A DNA stretch of 64,000 bases from Flavobacterium stagni (GTDB taxonomy: Bacteria > Bacteroidota > Bacteroidia > Flavobacteriales > Flavobacteriaceae). The stretch is taken from positions 620,001 to 684,000 of the forward strand of contig NZ_SBKN01000001.1 of assembly GCF_004122105.1 (NCBI RefSeq), written 5' to 3'. The stretch's first letter is position 1. Every line of letters starts with the position of its first letter. Position numbers and translations under genes: made by a program. This document shows positions 1 to 8,911 of the stretch, one piece after another. Below the pieces are notes generated by a model. It was not told the origin of the DNA. It did not search any database and saw nothing but the letters and a program-made list of their open reading frames with translations.

Positions 1-2687
1 ATTTCTGGGAAATTTTGCCGGTAGAACGCATGCAAGTTACGGAAGATAAAATGCTTCCGGGCGAAACGAAGAACCCTAATTTTGAGCGTGCGGAAACCAA
101 AGCGACCAAAGCGATTCAGAAACACTCCATGAACATTGACGGCTCTGAACGCAATCCGCAAATGGATGAAGCGCATTTAATGTTGGGTCAGGCGCGGTAT
201 TACGAACAGCGGTTTGTTCCGGCTTTGGAGGCATTCAATTATGTGTTATACAAATACCCACAAAGTGATAAAATCAATTTGGTAAAAATTTGGCGGGAAA
301 AGACCAACATGCGTTTGGAAAACGACGAAATGGCGGTCAATAACTTGCGCAAACTTTTGAAAGAAATCAAGTTCAAAGACCAAGTTTTTGCGGATGCCAA
401 TGCCACTTTAGCCCAAGCGTTTATCAATTTAAAAGAGACGGATAGTGCCATTGCTAAATTGCGTATCGCGATTGATTTCACGGAACTTAATGAAGAAAAA
501 GCCCGCTACCGTTTTATTACGGGACAGTTGTATGAAGAGCGCGGTCAATTGGATAGCGCCAATGTGATGTACCAACAAGTAATCGATATGAATCGCAAAG
601 CGGCGCGTCAATATGTAATTCAAGCTCATGCGCGTCAAGCCAAACAATTCAATCCCAAAAAAGGAGATACGATTGCGTTTTTGGAGAAATTCAATGATTT
701 ATTGAAAGACAGAGAAAATCGTCCGTATTTGGATGTGTTAAACCATCAAATGGGATTGTTTTACGATAAAGTAAATAAACCCGAGCAGGCTAAAAAGTTT
801 TATAATAAATCCTTGAAATCCAAACCCCAAGATCAATATTTGATTGCATCCAATTACCGCAATTTGGGGGAGATTTATTTTAATGATGCCAAATATGTGA
901 CGGCAGGAAAGTATTACGACAGCACGTTGACCGTCCTGAATCCGCGTACACGGGAGTTCCGTTTAATAACGAAAAAGAAAGACAATTTAAAAGATGTCAT
1001 CAAGTTTGAAGGGATAGCCCAACGCAACGACAGTATTTTAAAATTGGCGGCCATGTCACCCGAAGCCCGTGAAGCTTTTTTCCAAAAACACATTGACAAT
1101 TTGAAAAAGCAGGAAGCGGAGATGAAGGCGATGATGGAGAAATTGGCGAAAGAAAAAGCCGCCATTGCTGCGAATGAAGAACAAGGAAAAGACATGAAAC
1201 AGGGAACTGCAGAAGGCAAGAAAACAGTCATTGCTCCTGTAAGTTCGAGCTTGGAATCGAGTTCTTTTTACTTCTATAACGCAACAACCGTTGAAATGGG
1301 TAAATTAGAATTTACCAAAAAATGGGGGAAACGAGCCTATGGTGAAAATTGGCGTTGGTCCAAAGGGAATACCACAAAAGGCGCCAATGCTTCGGATGAC
1401 CCAGAAAATGATACTGCTGATAACCCCGAAAAAGACGATACAAAAACGGTTAATCCACAACATACCACGGCTTTTTATATCAAACAATTGCCAACAGATG
1501 CCAAAGTCTTGGACAGCTTAGCCAAAGAACGCAATTTTGCCTATTACCAGTTGGGGGTGATTTACAAAGAGAAATTTAAAGAATACAAACGCGCTTCGGA
1601 CAAGTTGGAACAACTCCTCAAAAACAATCCGGAGGAGCGCTTGGTACTGCCAAGTTTGTACAACTTATACAAGATTTACGAAATCATTGAACCGTCCAAA
1701 GCAGCGGCCATGAAGTCCCGTATTATTTCAGAGTATCCCGATTCTCGATACGCTCAAATTTTGTTAGGAAAAACAGCCGATGACGCGATTGCTTCTTCTC
1801 CTGAAGCCACGTATGATGCGTTTTACAAAGAATTTGAAGCAGGGAAATACCGCGAATTATTGCCCAAAACCAATCAAGCTATTGAGCAGTTTACGGGAGA
1901 GGAAATGTTACCCAAATTTGAATTGCTAAAAGCACAATTACAAGGGAAATTAATTGGTTTGGCCGAATATAAAAAGGCATTGAATTATGTGGCACTGACC
2001 TATCCGAATTCAGAAGAAGGGAAAGCAACGGAGCAATTTATTCAAAAGAAATTACCTTATTTAGAGTCGTTGTCGTTCAATTCAGAGCCCACAACTTCTT
2101 GGAAAATCGTTTATCCTATTGCATTTCCTGAAACCGAAGCGGCCAAAAAATTGATGGCAAAATTGGAGAAGTTTGTAAAAGAACGCACCATTGAGAAGAT
2201 GACACTTTCCAACGATATTTACACGATGAATCGCAATTTTATCGTTATACACGGCATCAAGAATTTGGACAATGCCAAAGGAATTGGTCAAGTTTTAAAA
2301 GACTTTAAAGAATACAAAATCTCAGAACCGTACTACATCTTATCCAGTGAAAACTATAAAGTGGTTCAAGTGATGAAAAATTTTGAAGACTACGTAAGTG
2401 GCGATTGGTTGAATAAGCCCATCGTTCCTGTACAGCGTAATCTAGAGATTGAAAAAGAAGCCCCAAAAGTTGTTGAACAAGGAAAAAACAAAGGGACAGT
2501 AACCAAAGACGAATTGTTTGCGGAAGATCCAGCAGCCCCAACAATTCAAGGTGCTTCAACGAATGCTGTTGATCCAAAAGGCTCAAAATCGGGTGGAAAC
2601 CCAACTCCAAGTAATTCGCCCAAAAGCAATGACAATTCACCGATGAATTCGTTGCCACCGGCCCCAGGTTATTCCCCTAAAAAGTAA
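1..2687 (+). CDS. sprE: SprE/PorW-like TPR protein, 5' partial
   Basis: The frame is open from the left edge (first full codon at base 3, reading F-W-E-I-L-P), so the true start and any lipoprotein signal lie outside the window. About 895 residues are visible. The N-terminal half carries tetratricopeptide helices (for example the unit beginning LMLGQARYYEQRF), followed by a charged coiled coil around residues 355-390, further TPR-like units around 500-600, and a Pro/Ser/Gly-rich tail. Length and composition match Flavobacterium johnsoniae SprE (PorW in Porphyromonas), an outer-membrane-associated component needed for type IX secretion and gliding. The neighbouring bactofilin and atp genes fit the flavobacterial arrangement as I recall it. 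The family call is from memory of the protein, not a search; a generic TPR lipoprotein is the alternative. Confidence 0.8.
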   Translation, partial: FWEILPVERMQVTEDKMLPGETKNPNFERAETKATKAIQKHSMNIDGSERNPQMDEAHLMLGQARYYEQRFVPALEAFNYVLYKYPQSDKINLVKIWREKTNMRLENDEMAVNNLRKLLKEIKFKDQVFADANATLAQAFINLKETDSAIAKLRIAIDFTELNEEKARYRFITGQLYEERGQLDSANVMYQQVIDMNRKAARQYVIQAHARQAKQFNPKKGDTIAFLEKFNDLLKDRENRPYLDVLNHQMGLFYDKVNKPEQAKKFYNKSLKSKPQDQYLIASNYRNLGEIYFNDAKYVTAGKYYDSTLTVLNPRTREFRLITKKKDNLKDVIKFEGIAQRNDSILKLAAMSPEAREAFFQKHIDNLKKQEAEMKAMMEKLAKEKAAIAANEEQGKDMKQGTAEGKKTVIAPVSSSLESSSFYFYNATTVEMGKLEFTKKWGKRAYGENWRWSKGNTTKGANASDDPENDTADNPEKDDTKTVNPQHTTAFYIKQLPTDAKVLDSLAKERNFAYYQLGVIYKEKFKEYKRASDKLEQLLKNNPEERLVLPSLYNLYKIYEIIEPSKAAAMKSRIISEYPDSRYAQILLGKTADDAIASSPEATYDAFYKEFEAGKYRELLPKTNQAIEQFTGEEMLPKFELLKAQLQGKLIGLAEYKKALNYVALTYPNSEEGKATEQFIQKKLPYLESLSFNSEPTTSWKIVYPIAFPETEAAKKLMAKLEKFVKERTIEKMTLSNDIYTMNRNFIVIHGIKNLDNAKGIGQVLKDFKEYKISEPYYILSSENYKVVQVMKNFEDYVSGDWLNKPIVPVQRNLEIEKEAPKVVEQGKNKGTVTKDELFAEDPAAPTIQGASTNAVDPKGSKSGGNPTPSNSPKSNDNSPMNSLPPAPGYSPKK

Positions 2688-2692
2688 GGCTT

Positions 2693-3094
2693 ATGTTTGA
2701 GAAAAAAACCAAATCGTATACGGATCTTTTAGGAAAGACCAACCGAATTGTTGAAGGAACTACCATACACGGAAACATCGTTTCTCCTGCCGATTTTCGC
2801 TTAGACGGACATTTGGTGGGTAATTTTGAAACCAAAGGAAAATTAGTGATCGGACCTGCAGGCAGTGTTACGGGTGATATCATTTGTAAAAACTGTGATA
2901 TTGAAGGGAAATACGAAGGTAAAATTCAAGTTACCGAATTATTGAATTTAAAAGCCAAAGCAGTGATTAAAGGCGAAGTGATGTGTGGAAAATTAGCGGT
3001 GGAACCGGGCGCTGAATTTACAGCAACTTGTGTGATGAAGCCCAATGTAAAAAACCTTCAACCCAATGACGCCGTCACCGAAAAAACAGCCTAA
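2693..3094 (+). CDS. Bactofilin (polymer-forming cytoskeletal protein)
   Basis: A 133-residue bactofilin. Short hydrophobic/glycine repeats of right-handed beta-helix type run through most of the protein (V-E-G-T-T-I-H-G-N-I, L-D-G-H-L-V-G-N-F, G-S-V-T-G-D-I, I-E-G-K-Y-E-G-K-I, V-I-K-G-E-V). Bactofilins self-assemble into filaments in the cytoplasm, often at the membrane, and act in cell shape or in positioning envelope machinery. It begins 5 bp after sprE and its 3' end overlaps the next gene by 29 bp, so the three are probably co-transcribed and translationally coupled. No transmembrane segment is visible. Its substrate or partner cannot be read from the sequence; the sprE linkage makes envelope or T9SS organisation a reasonable inference. 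Confidence 0.85.
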   Translation: MFEKKTKSYTDLLGKTNRIVEGTTIHGNIVSPADFRLDGHLVGNFETKGKLVIGPAGSVTGDIICKNCDIEGKYEGKIQVTELLNLKAKAVIKGEVMCGKLAVEPGAEFTATCVMKPNVKNLQPNDAVTEKTA

Positions 3095-3293
3095 CCGCTG
3101 GCTGGCACTCATCAATATTCCCATCCAAATGGGAATTATTATTTTCCTATTTTCTTTATTGGGACAATGGTTGGACGGTAAATATCCCAATTCCAACAAT
3201 TGGTATACCAAAGGAATTACCGTTTTGGGCGTATTCGTTGCGATGTACAACGTGCTGCGCCAAGTGAAAGAAATTGACAAAAATGAATCCTGA
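3066..3293 (+). CDS. AtpZ/AtpI-type F0F1 ATPase-associated membrane protein
   Basis: A 75-residue protein with two predicted membrane helices (about residues 13-34 and 45-65) joined by a short loop, and a Lys/Pro-rich cytoplasmic N-terminus. This is the layout of the AtpZ/AtpI group of small proteins encoded ahead of F-type ATP synthase operons, implicated in c-ring assembly or Mg2+/Ca2+ handling. It overlaps the bactofilin gene by 29 bp and the next gene by 11 bp, which argues for coupled translation. The position upstream of atpB is the strongest support; sequence similarity in this family is weak. Confidence 0.75.
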   Translation: MTPSPKKQPNRWLALINIPIQMGIIIFLFSLLGQWLDGKYPNSNNWYTKGITVLGVFVAMYNVLRQVKEIDKNES

Positions 3294-3678
3294 ACTTCGC
3301 AAAACCTTAACGTACGTTTTATGCTTATCTATTTTAGGATATGGTATAAACAAAGCCCTTTTTGTACTTCCTTTTGCTTTCCCAAAAATAGAGTTACAGA
3401 TTCCTATTGAACTCTTATTTATCATTTTTAGTTTTTTGTCTATAATTATACTTTCTGTTGTGGTCATCATGAAGAAAAAAAGCTTTGATAATGTCGGCAT
3501 GACGTTCTTAATTTTGACTTCAACCAAAATGGGGATTGCTTTTTTTGTAAAAAAGCTGTTTTTAAGTGACGAAAACAACGCCTTTGAGAAAATCAATTTT
3601 TACGGAATTTTTGTCTTTTTTCTTGTTATTGAGACTATTTTGACCATCCAATTGTTGAATAAAAAGCTTGAAAAGTGA
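3283..3678 (+). CDS. Four-helix small membrane protein of the atp locus
   Basis: A 131-residue protein with about four hydrophobic segments and no charged catalytic pattern. The ATG at 3283 is preferred over the in-frame TTG at 3274 because it is the standard codon, and it still overlaps the AtpZ-like gene by 11 bp. Flavobacterial genomes usually carry such a protein between the AtpI-like gene and atpB; I associate it with the uncharacterised family DUF6168, but this is from memory. Function is unknown. Its position suggests assembly or regulation of the ATP synthase membrane sector. A promoter for atpB lies directly downstream, so this gene ends the sprE-side transcription unit or reads through into atp. 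Confidence 0.65.
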   Translation: MNPELRKTLTYVLCLSILGYGINKALFVLPFAFPKIELQIPIELLFIIFSFLSIIILSVVVIMKKKSFDNVGMTFLILTSTKMGIAFFVKKLFLSDENNAFEKINFYGIFVFFLVIETILTIQLLNKKLEK

Positions 3679-3716
3679 TTTTTTAACGAAAAATTCAAAA
3701 AACAATCGTAATCCTA

Positions 3717-3745
3717 TTGTTTTTTTTCTAAAAGATGTACCTTTG
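3717..3745 (+). promoter_or_regulatory. Bacteroidota-type promoter for atpBEFHAG
   Basis: TTG at 3717-3719 and TACCTTTG at 3738-3745 are separated by 18 bp. They match the Bacteroidota primary sigma pattern (TTG/TTTG at -33, TAnnTTTG at -7). Transcription would start near 3749, leaving a leader of about 35 nt before the atpB ATG at 3784. This is the best-matching promoter in the window. Confidence 0.75.
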
Positions 3746-3783
3746 CACCAAATTTTGGAAACCTTAAAATTACGTAATCAAAA

Positions 3784-4947
3784 ATGGTGATTTCTAGAAA
3801 ACCAAGCCACTTAATTGTAGCTGCTTTATTGGCTTTGATGCCATTACTTTCTATAGCAAACGAAAATCATGGTGAAGCCACTTCAACACATGCTACAGAA
3901 GCTGTTGCTCCTGCTGGTGAAGAAGGTCATGGCGAAGGCCATGAAACGGGAGATATTCGCAGTGAAATCAAAAGCCACATCAATCATCACGTTTTAGATT
4001 CGCACGATTTCACTTTATTTGCTGATGATAAAGAAGGGAAGCATTTTGGTTTTCCATTACCTGTGATTTTATGGGATGGAGAATTGCATATGTTTTCATC
4101 TGCTGAATTTCATCATGCTGAAAACGGAGTGGTTGAATCAAATGGTAAATATTACGTTTTAAGCCATCATGATGGAAAAATTTATCGTACAGATGCATCG
4201 GGTACACTTACTGAAGATGAAAAATCTGGACACCCAACGAATGTACACCCAATAGATTTATCGATTACAAAAAGTGTATTGTTCATTATTATCACTGCCA
4301 TTTTAATGTTTTTCCTTTTCACTCGTTTAGCAAAATCATATGCAAAGAATGGTGGAATTCCAAAAGGAATGGTACGCATTTTTGAACCTTTAGTGGTTTT
4401 TATTCGCGATGAAATTGCTATCCCAAATATTGGAGAGAAGAATTATAAGAAATACATGAGTTACTTGTTGACTATCTTTTTCTTTATTTTATTCTTGAAT
4501 TTATTTGGATTAACTCCGCTAGGGGTAAATGTAACAGGTAATTTGACTATTACATTTTCATTAGCGATTTTGACGTTTTTAATTACAAACCTTACTGCAA
4601 ATAAAAACTACTGGGGACATATTTTTTGGATGCCAGGTGTACCTTATTTAATGCGTATTGTTTTGGCTCCAATTGAATTGTTAGGGGTTTTCATTAAACC
4701 TTTCTCATTAATGATTCGTTTGTATGCTAACATATTTGCGGGTCACATTGTAATCATGAGCATTATTGGTTTAATGTTTATTTTCAAAAGCTGGATTGGA
4801 AGTCCATTATCATTTGGATTGGCTTTTGTTTTATCCATTTTAGAAATATTAGTTGCCTTTTTACAGGCGTATATTTTCACGATGTTAACCGCACTTTATT
4901 TTGGTTCTGCGAATGAGGAGCACCACCATGAAGAGGCACATCACTAA
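3784..4947 (+). CDS. atpB: F0F1 ATP synthase subunit a
   Basis: Subunit a of F0, 387 residues, forming the proton half-channels against the c-ring. The C-terminal two thirds hold the membrane helices, including the conserved R-L-Y-A-N-I-F-A-G-H segment with the essential arginine at residue 312 (equivalent to E. coli Arg210). The protein is about 115 residues longer than E. coli AtpB: it starts with a signal peptide (residues 1-25), followed by about 130 extracytoplasmic residues rich in His, Glu and Asp, and it ends in another His/Glu-rich tail. Long a subunits with an N-terminal extension are, as far as I recall, common in Bacteroidota. It is the first gene of the atp operon, behind its own promoter, 33 bp before atpE. 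Confidence 0.95.
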   Translation: MVISRKPSHLIVAALLALMPLLSIANENHGEATSTHATEAVAPAGEEGHGEGHETGDIRSEIKSHINHHVLDSHDFTLFADDKEGKHFGFPLPVILWDGELHMFSSAEFHHAENGVVESNGKYYVLSHHDGKIYRTDASGTLTEDEKSGHPTNVHPIDLSITKSVLFIIITAILMFFLFTRLAKSYAKNGGIPKGMVRIFEPLVVFIRDEIAIPNIGEKNYKKYMSYLLTIFFFILFLNLFGLTPLGVNVTGNLTITFSLAILTFLITNLTANKNYWGHIFWMPGVPYLMRIVLAPIELLGVFIKPFSLMIRLYANIFAGHIVIMSIIGLMFIFKSWIGSPLSFGLAFVLSILEILVAFLQAYIFTMLTALYFGSANEEHHHEEAHH

Positions 4948-4968
4948 AAAAGTATTTGTTTAATTTAA

Positions 4969-5172
<204 letters not shown>

Positions 5173-5184
5173 TCAAAAAACAAC

Positions 5185-5219
5185 AACAACAGTTGTAACG
5201 GTTGGTTATGACTGTTGTT
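5185..5219 (+). other. Hairpin in the atpE-atpF spacer
   Basis: AACAACAGT at 5185-5193 and ACTGTTGTT at 5211-5219 form a perfect 9-bp stem with a 17-nt loop, 12 nt after the atpE stop. No U-run follows, so it is not a standard terminator. A processing or partial-attenuation signal after the high-copy c subunit is the likely role (inference). Confidence 0.5.
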
Positions 5220-5255
5220 TCCTTATGTTTAACAGAAATTATTTAGATATATCTC

Positions 5256-5756
5256 ATGGATAAATTAATTAATCAGTTTGAATTCGGTTTATTTTTCTGG
5301 CAGGTTCTCATTTTTGTAGGATTGATTCTGTTATTGAAAAAATTCGCTTGGAAACCTATCTTGGATGCCGTTAATGAGCGCGAAGAAGGAATCAAAAATG
5401 CTTTGCAATCGGCAGAACAAGCTCGTAAAGACATGGAAAACCTAATGTCTAATAACGAGAAATTGGCAGCAGAAGCACGTGCAGAGCGCGATGCTATGAT
5501 GAAAGAAGCACGTGAAATCAAAGAAAAAATGATTAACGATGCTAAAGCTGAAGCGCAAATTCAAGGTGAAAAAATGATCGAGCAAGCGAAAGCTGCAATC
5601 GAAAGCGAGAAAAATGCTGCGATGGCCGATTTGAAAAACCAAGTTTCTGCTCTTTCTTTAGAAATTGCCGAAAAATTGTTAAAAGATGAATTATCTAACA
5701 AAGAAGCTCAAGCGAAATTGGTTGAGAAAATGTTAGGTGACGCTAAATTAAACTAA
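5256..5756 (+). CDS. atpF: F0F1 ATP synthase subunit b
   Basis: The 166-residue stator subunit b. One N-terminal membrane helix (residues 9-25, F-G-L-F-F-W-Q-V-L-I-F-V) is followed by a long charged alpha-helical coiled coil of the dimeric peripheral stalk (E-E-G-I-K-N-A-L-Q-S-A-E-Q-A-R). The C-terminal end should contact subunits delta and alpha. The length is typical (E. coli 156). The stop is 6 bp before atpH. Only one b-type gene is present, so the stator is presumably a homodimer. Confidence 0.95.
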   Translation: MDKLINQFEFGLFFWQVLIFVGLILLLKKFAWKPILDAVNEREEGIKNALQSAEQARKDMENLMSNNEKLAAEARAERDAMMKEAREIKEKMINDAKAEAQIQGEKMIEQAKAAIESEKNAAMADLKNQVSALSLEIAEKLLKDELSNKEAQAKLVEKMLGDAKLN

Positions 5757-5762
5757 TCGAAT

Positions 5763-6290
5763 ATGTCAAGAGCAGCGATTCGTTACGCCAAAGCGATTTT
5801 AGACATTGCTTCAGCTTCTGGAAAATCGGAAGCAGTTAATCACGACATGAAGTCGGTATTGGCTGCCTTAGCAGAAAGCCACGAATTACAGGTGTTTTTA
5901 ACCAGCCCTGTAGTGCGTTTAGAAGCGAAGAAAAATGCTTTAAACGAAATTTTTGCAAGCGCACAAGCGGAAACCAAAAGTTTGTTTCAATTGTTGTTTG
6001 CGAATAAACGATATGAAATCTTAGGTGATATTGCTAAACAATACGGCCGTCTTTATGATGAAAGTATTGGGGTAGAAATTGCCAAAGTAACAACTGCGAT
6101 TCCAATGACTCCAGAATTAGAGTCAAAAATTATGACCAAAATCGCTGAGTTGTCAACTAAAAAAATTACTGTGGAGAACATTGTCGATCCGTCAATTATT
6201 GGTGGATTTGTACTTCGCATTGGAGATATGCAATACAACGCCTCTGTTTCCAGCAGATTGAATGAATTGAAGAGAGAGTTTAGTAACTAA
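5763..6290 (+). CDS. atpH: F0F1 ATP synthase subunit delta
   Basis: The 175-residue OSCP/delta subunit that joins the b stalk to the alpha/beta head. The N-terminal helical domain (residues 1-105) begins with the family-typical R-Y-A-K-A-I-L-D. The C-terminal part contains the conserved signature I-I-G-G-F-V-L-R-I-G-D, ending in a short basic tail. It is co-transcribed with atpF (6-bp gap) and atpA (23-bp gap). Nothing is missing compared with the family. Confidence 0.95.
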   Translation: MSRAAIRYAKAILDIASASGKSEAVNHDMKSVLAALAESHELQVFLTSPVVRLEAKKNALNEIFASAQAETKSLFQLLFANKRYEILGDIAKQYGRLYDESIGVEIAKVTTAIPMTPELESKIMTKIAELSTKKITVENIVDPSIIGGFVLRIGDMQYNASVSSRLNELKREFSN

Positions 6291-6313
6291 TACATCATTA
6301 AAGATATATTACA

Positions 6314-7888
6314 ATGGCAGAAATTAAAGCTGCTGAAATTTCAGCAATCCTTAAAAAACAACTAACCGGTTTTGAATCGGGTGCTTCTCTTGAAGAAGTA
6401 GGAACCGTACTAGAAGTGGGTGATGGTATCGCTCGTGTATACGGTTTGTCAAATGCACAATACGGTGAGTTAGTGCAATTTGATAACGGTCTTGAAGCGA
6501 TCGTATTGAACCTTGAGGAAGATAACGTTGGGGTGGTACTTTTAGGTCCGTCAACGGGTATCAAAGAAGGTTCTACCGTAAAAAGAACACAACGTATTGC
6601 TTCTTTGAAAGTAGGAGAAGGAATCGTAGGTCGTGTAGTAGATACTTTAGGTAACCCAATCGATGGTAAAGGTCCAATCTCAGGTGAGTTGTATGAAATG
6701 CCATTAGAAAGAAAGGCGCCTGGAGTAATCTTCCGTCAGCCTGTAAATGAGCCGTTACAGACAGGTATCAAAGCGGTAGACGCGATGATTCCAGTAGGTA
6801 GAGGACAACGTGAGTTGGTTATCGGTGACCGTCAAACAGGTAAAACTACCGTTTGTATCGATACCATCTTAAATCAAAAAGAATTTTATGACGCAGGTCA
6901 ACCTGTATATTGTATCTACGTGGCAGTAGGTCAAAAAGCGTCAACGGTAGCAGGTATTGCTAAAACCTTAGAAGAAAAAGGTGCTTTGGCGTATACTACA
7001 ATCGTAGCCGCTAATGCTTCTGACCCTGCTCCAATGCAAGTATATGCTCCTATGGCAGGTGCTGCTATCGGTGAGTACTTCCGTGATACAGGTCGTCCCG
7101 CTTTAATCGTATATGATGATTTGTCTAAACAAGCGGTAGCTTACCGTGAGGTGTCTTTGTTGTTAAGAAGACCACCAGGGCGTGAAGCTTATCCTGGAGA
7201 CGTTTTCTACTTACACTCTCGTTTGTTAGAAAGAGCAGCTAAGGTGATCGCGGATGACGATATCGCTAAAAACATGAACGATTTACCAGAATCGTTGAAA
7301 TCAATCGTTAAAGGGGGCGGTTCATTAACAGCTTTACCAATTATCGAAACTCAAGCTGGTGACGTTTCTGCGTATATCCCAACCAACGTAATTTCGATTA
7401 CAGACGGACAGATTTTCTTGGAATCTGACTTGTTCAACTCTGGGGTTCGTCCAGCGATTAACGTAGGTATCTCCGTATCTCGTGTAGGAGGTAACGCGCA
7501 AATCAAATCGATGAAAAAAGTATCAGGTACCTTAAAACTTGACCAAGCGCAATACCGCGAATTAGAAGCGTTTGCTAAGTTTGGTTCTGATTTGGATGCT
7601 GCGACTTTGAACGTAATCGAAAAAGGTAAACGTAACGTAGAAATCTTGAAACAATCGGTAAATGATCCATTTACAGTTGAAAATCAAGTAGCTATCATCT
7701 ATGCAGGTTCTAAAAACTTGTTGCGTAACGTTCCCGTAAACAAAGTGAAAGAATTCGAAAGAGACTTCTTAGAATACTTGAACAACAAACACCGTGATAC
7801 CTTGAATGCTTTAAAAGCCGGTAAATTCGATGATACGATCACCGATGTATTGGAAAAAGCAGCTAAAGAAATCGCAGCAAAATATTAA
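6314..7888 (+). CDS. atpA: F0F1 ATP synthase subunit alpha
   Basis: The 524-residue alpha subunit of F1, which binds nucleotide at non-catalytic sites. Residues 1-95 form the beta-barrel domain. The nucleotide domain carries the alpha-specific P-loop G-D-R-Q-T-G-K-T at 171-178, followed by A-L-I-V-Y-D-D-L-S and the V-S-R-V-G-G segment; the C-terminal helical domain follows. Length matches E. coli AtpA (513). The catalytic beta and epsilon genes (atpD, atpC) do not follow atpG, consistent with the usual Bacteroidota arrangement in which atpDC lies elsewhere. A 73-bp spacer with a 12-bp palindrome lies before atpG. Confidence 0.97.
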   Translation: MAEIKAAEISAILKKQLTGFESGASLEEVGTVLEVGDGIARVYGLSNAQYGELVQFDNGLEAIVLNLEEDNVGVVLLGPSTGIKEGSTVKRTQRIASLKVGEGIVGRVVDTLGNPIDGKGPISGELYEMPLERKAPGVIFRQPVNEPLQTGIKAVDAMIPVGRGQRELVIGDRQTGKTTVCIDTILNQKEFYDAGQPVYCIYVAVGQKASTVAGIAKTLEEKGALAYTTIVAANASDPAPMQVYAPMAGAAIGEYFRDTGRPALIVYDDLSKQAVAYREVSLLLRRPPGREAYPGDVFYLHSRLLERAAKVIADDDIAKNMNDLPESLKSIVKGGGSLTALPIIETQAGDVSAYIPTNVISITDGQIFLESDLFNSGVRPAINVGISVSRVGGNAQIKSMKKVSGTLKLDQAQYRELEAFAKFGSDLDAATLNVIEKGKRNVEILKQSVNDPFTVENQVAIIYAGSKNLLRNVPVNKVKEFERDFLEYLNNKHRDTLNALKAGKFDDTITDVLEKAAKEIAAKY

Positions 7889-7904
7889 TATAAAGTGAAC
7901 AGTA

Positions 7905-7935
7905 ACTAGTGATTAGTAATTAGCTAATCACTAGT
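7905..7935. repeat. Perfect 12-bp inverted repeat between atpA and atpG
   Basis: ACTAGTGATTAG (7905-7916) and CTAATCACTAGT (7924-7935) are perfect reverse complements with a 7-bp loop. Further copies of TAATTACT-type words follow up to 7951, so the whole spacer is built of GTGATTAG/TAATTAG units. It can form a strong hairpin in the atp mRNA. No U-run follows, which argues against termination before atpG. Confidence 0.6.
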
Positions 7936-7961
7936 CACTAATTACTAATTACGATATAAAA

Positions 7962-8819
7962 ATGGCAAACTTAAAGGAAATTCGTAGCAGGATTAGTTCG
8001 GTACAATCGACGATGCAAATTACATCGGCGATGAAAATGGTATCTGCCGCTAAATTGAAAAAAGCGCAAGATGCAATTACGGCCATGCGTCCTTATGCCG
8101 AAAAATTAACGGAATTACTTCAAAACTTGAGTTCGACCATCGAAGGTGACTTGGGTGGAAGCTTTACTGAACAACGCGAAGTGAAGAAAGTGCTTATCGT
8201 AGCCATTACTTCAAACCGTGGTTTGTGTGGAGCCTTCAATGCGAATGTGGTCAAACAAGTTCGCGCACTTGAAGAAGCGTACAAAGGCAAAGAAGTAACG
8301 ATTTATACCATTGGTAAAAAATCGGGCGATGCTTTCCGTAAAACCAATACCATTGCCGGCGAAAACACAGCAATCTTTGATAACTTATCGTTTGACAATG
8401 CTGCGGAAATCGCACAAGAATTAATGCACAAGTTTGAGGCAGGTGAGTTTGATAAAATTGAATTAGTATACAACCAATTCAAAAACGCTGCGACTCAAAT
8501 TATCAAAACAGAACAATTCCTTCCGTTGGTTTCAGGTGAATCGGTACAATCTGCCAGTGCGGATTACATCTTCGAACCAACAAAAGAGGAAATTGTATTG
8601 ACATTAATTCCAAAATCATTAAAAACGCAATTGTACAAAGCCATTCGTGATTCCTTTGCTGCTGAGCACGGTGCACGTATGACAGCAATGCACAAAGCAA
8701 CCGATAATGCAACTGAGTTACGTAACCAGTTGAAATTAACGTACAATAAAGCCCGTCAGGCTGCCATTACCAACGAAATCCTTGAGATTGTTGGTGGAGC
8801 CGAAGCATTGAAAGGCTAA
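7962..8819 (+). CDS. atpG: F0F1 ATP synthase subunit gamma
   Basis: The 285-residue central rotor shaft of F1. The family-typical N-terminal helix (M-A-N-L-K-E-I-R-S-R-I-S-S-V-Q) and C-terminal helix (E-L-R-N-Q-L-K-L-T-Y-N-K-A-R-Q-A-A-I-T) form the coiled coil, and the middle Rossmann-like domain contains S-N-R-G-L-C-G-A-F-N. No cysteine-bearing redox insertion of the plant type is seen. It is the last gene of the atp cluster here and is followed directly by an intrinsic terminator. Confidence 0.96.
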   Translation: MANLKEIRSRISSVQSTMQITSAMKMVSAAKLKKAQDAITAMRPYAEKLTELLQNLSSTIEGDLGGSFTEQREVKKVLIVAITSNRGLCGAFNANVVKQVRALEEAYKGKEVTIYTIGKKSGDAFRKTNTIAGENTAIFDNLSFDNAAEIAQELMHKFEAGEFDKIELVYNQFKNAATQIIKTEQFLPLVSGESVQSASADYIFEPTKEEIVLTLIPKSLKTQLYKAIRDSFAAEHGARMTAMHKATDNATELRNQLKLTYNKARQAAITNEILEIVGGAEALKG

Positions 8820-8834
8820 TTATAATTCCAAAAT

Positions 8835-8870
8835 AAAAAAAGAGTCGGCACCAGTCGACTCTTTTTTTTT
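8835..8870 (+). terminator. Intrinsic terminator after atpG
   Basis: AGAGTCG (8841-8847) pairs with CGACTCT (8856-8862) across an 8-nt loop; an A-run precedes the stem and nine T follow it. It ends the atp operon 16 nt after the atpG stop. Confidence 0.9.
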
Positions 8871-8911
8871 GCATGTTATTTATCGTTATTTTTGTTGAAA
8901 ATTCAGAACCT

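Noticed and set aside
914..1521. Frames of 60-105 codons on both strands inside sprE
   Set aside because: They overlap a clear TPR coding frame, and no start signal or motif supports them.
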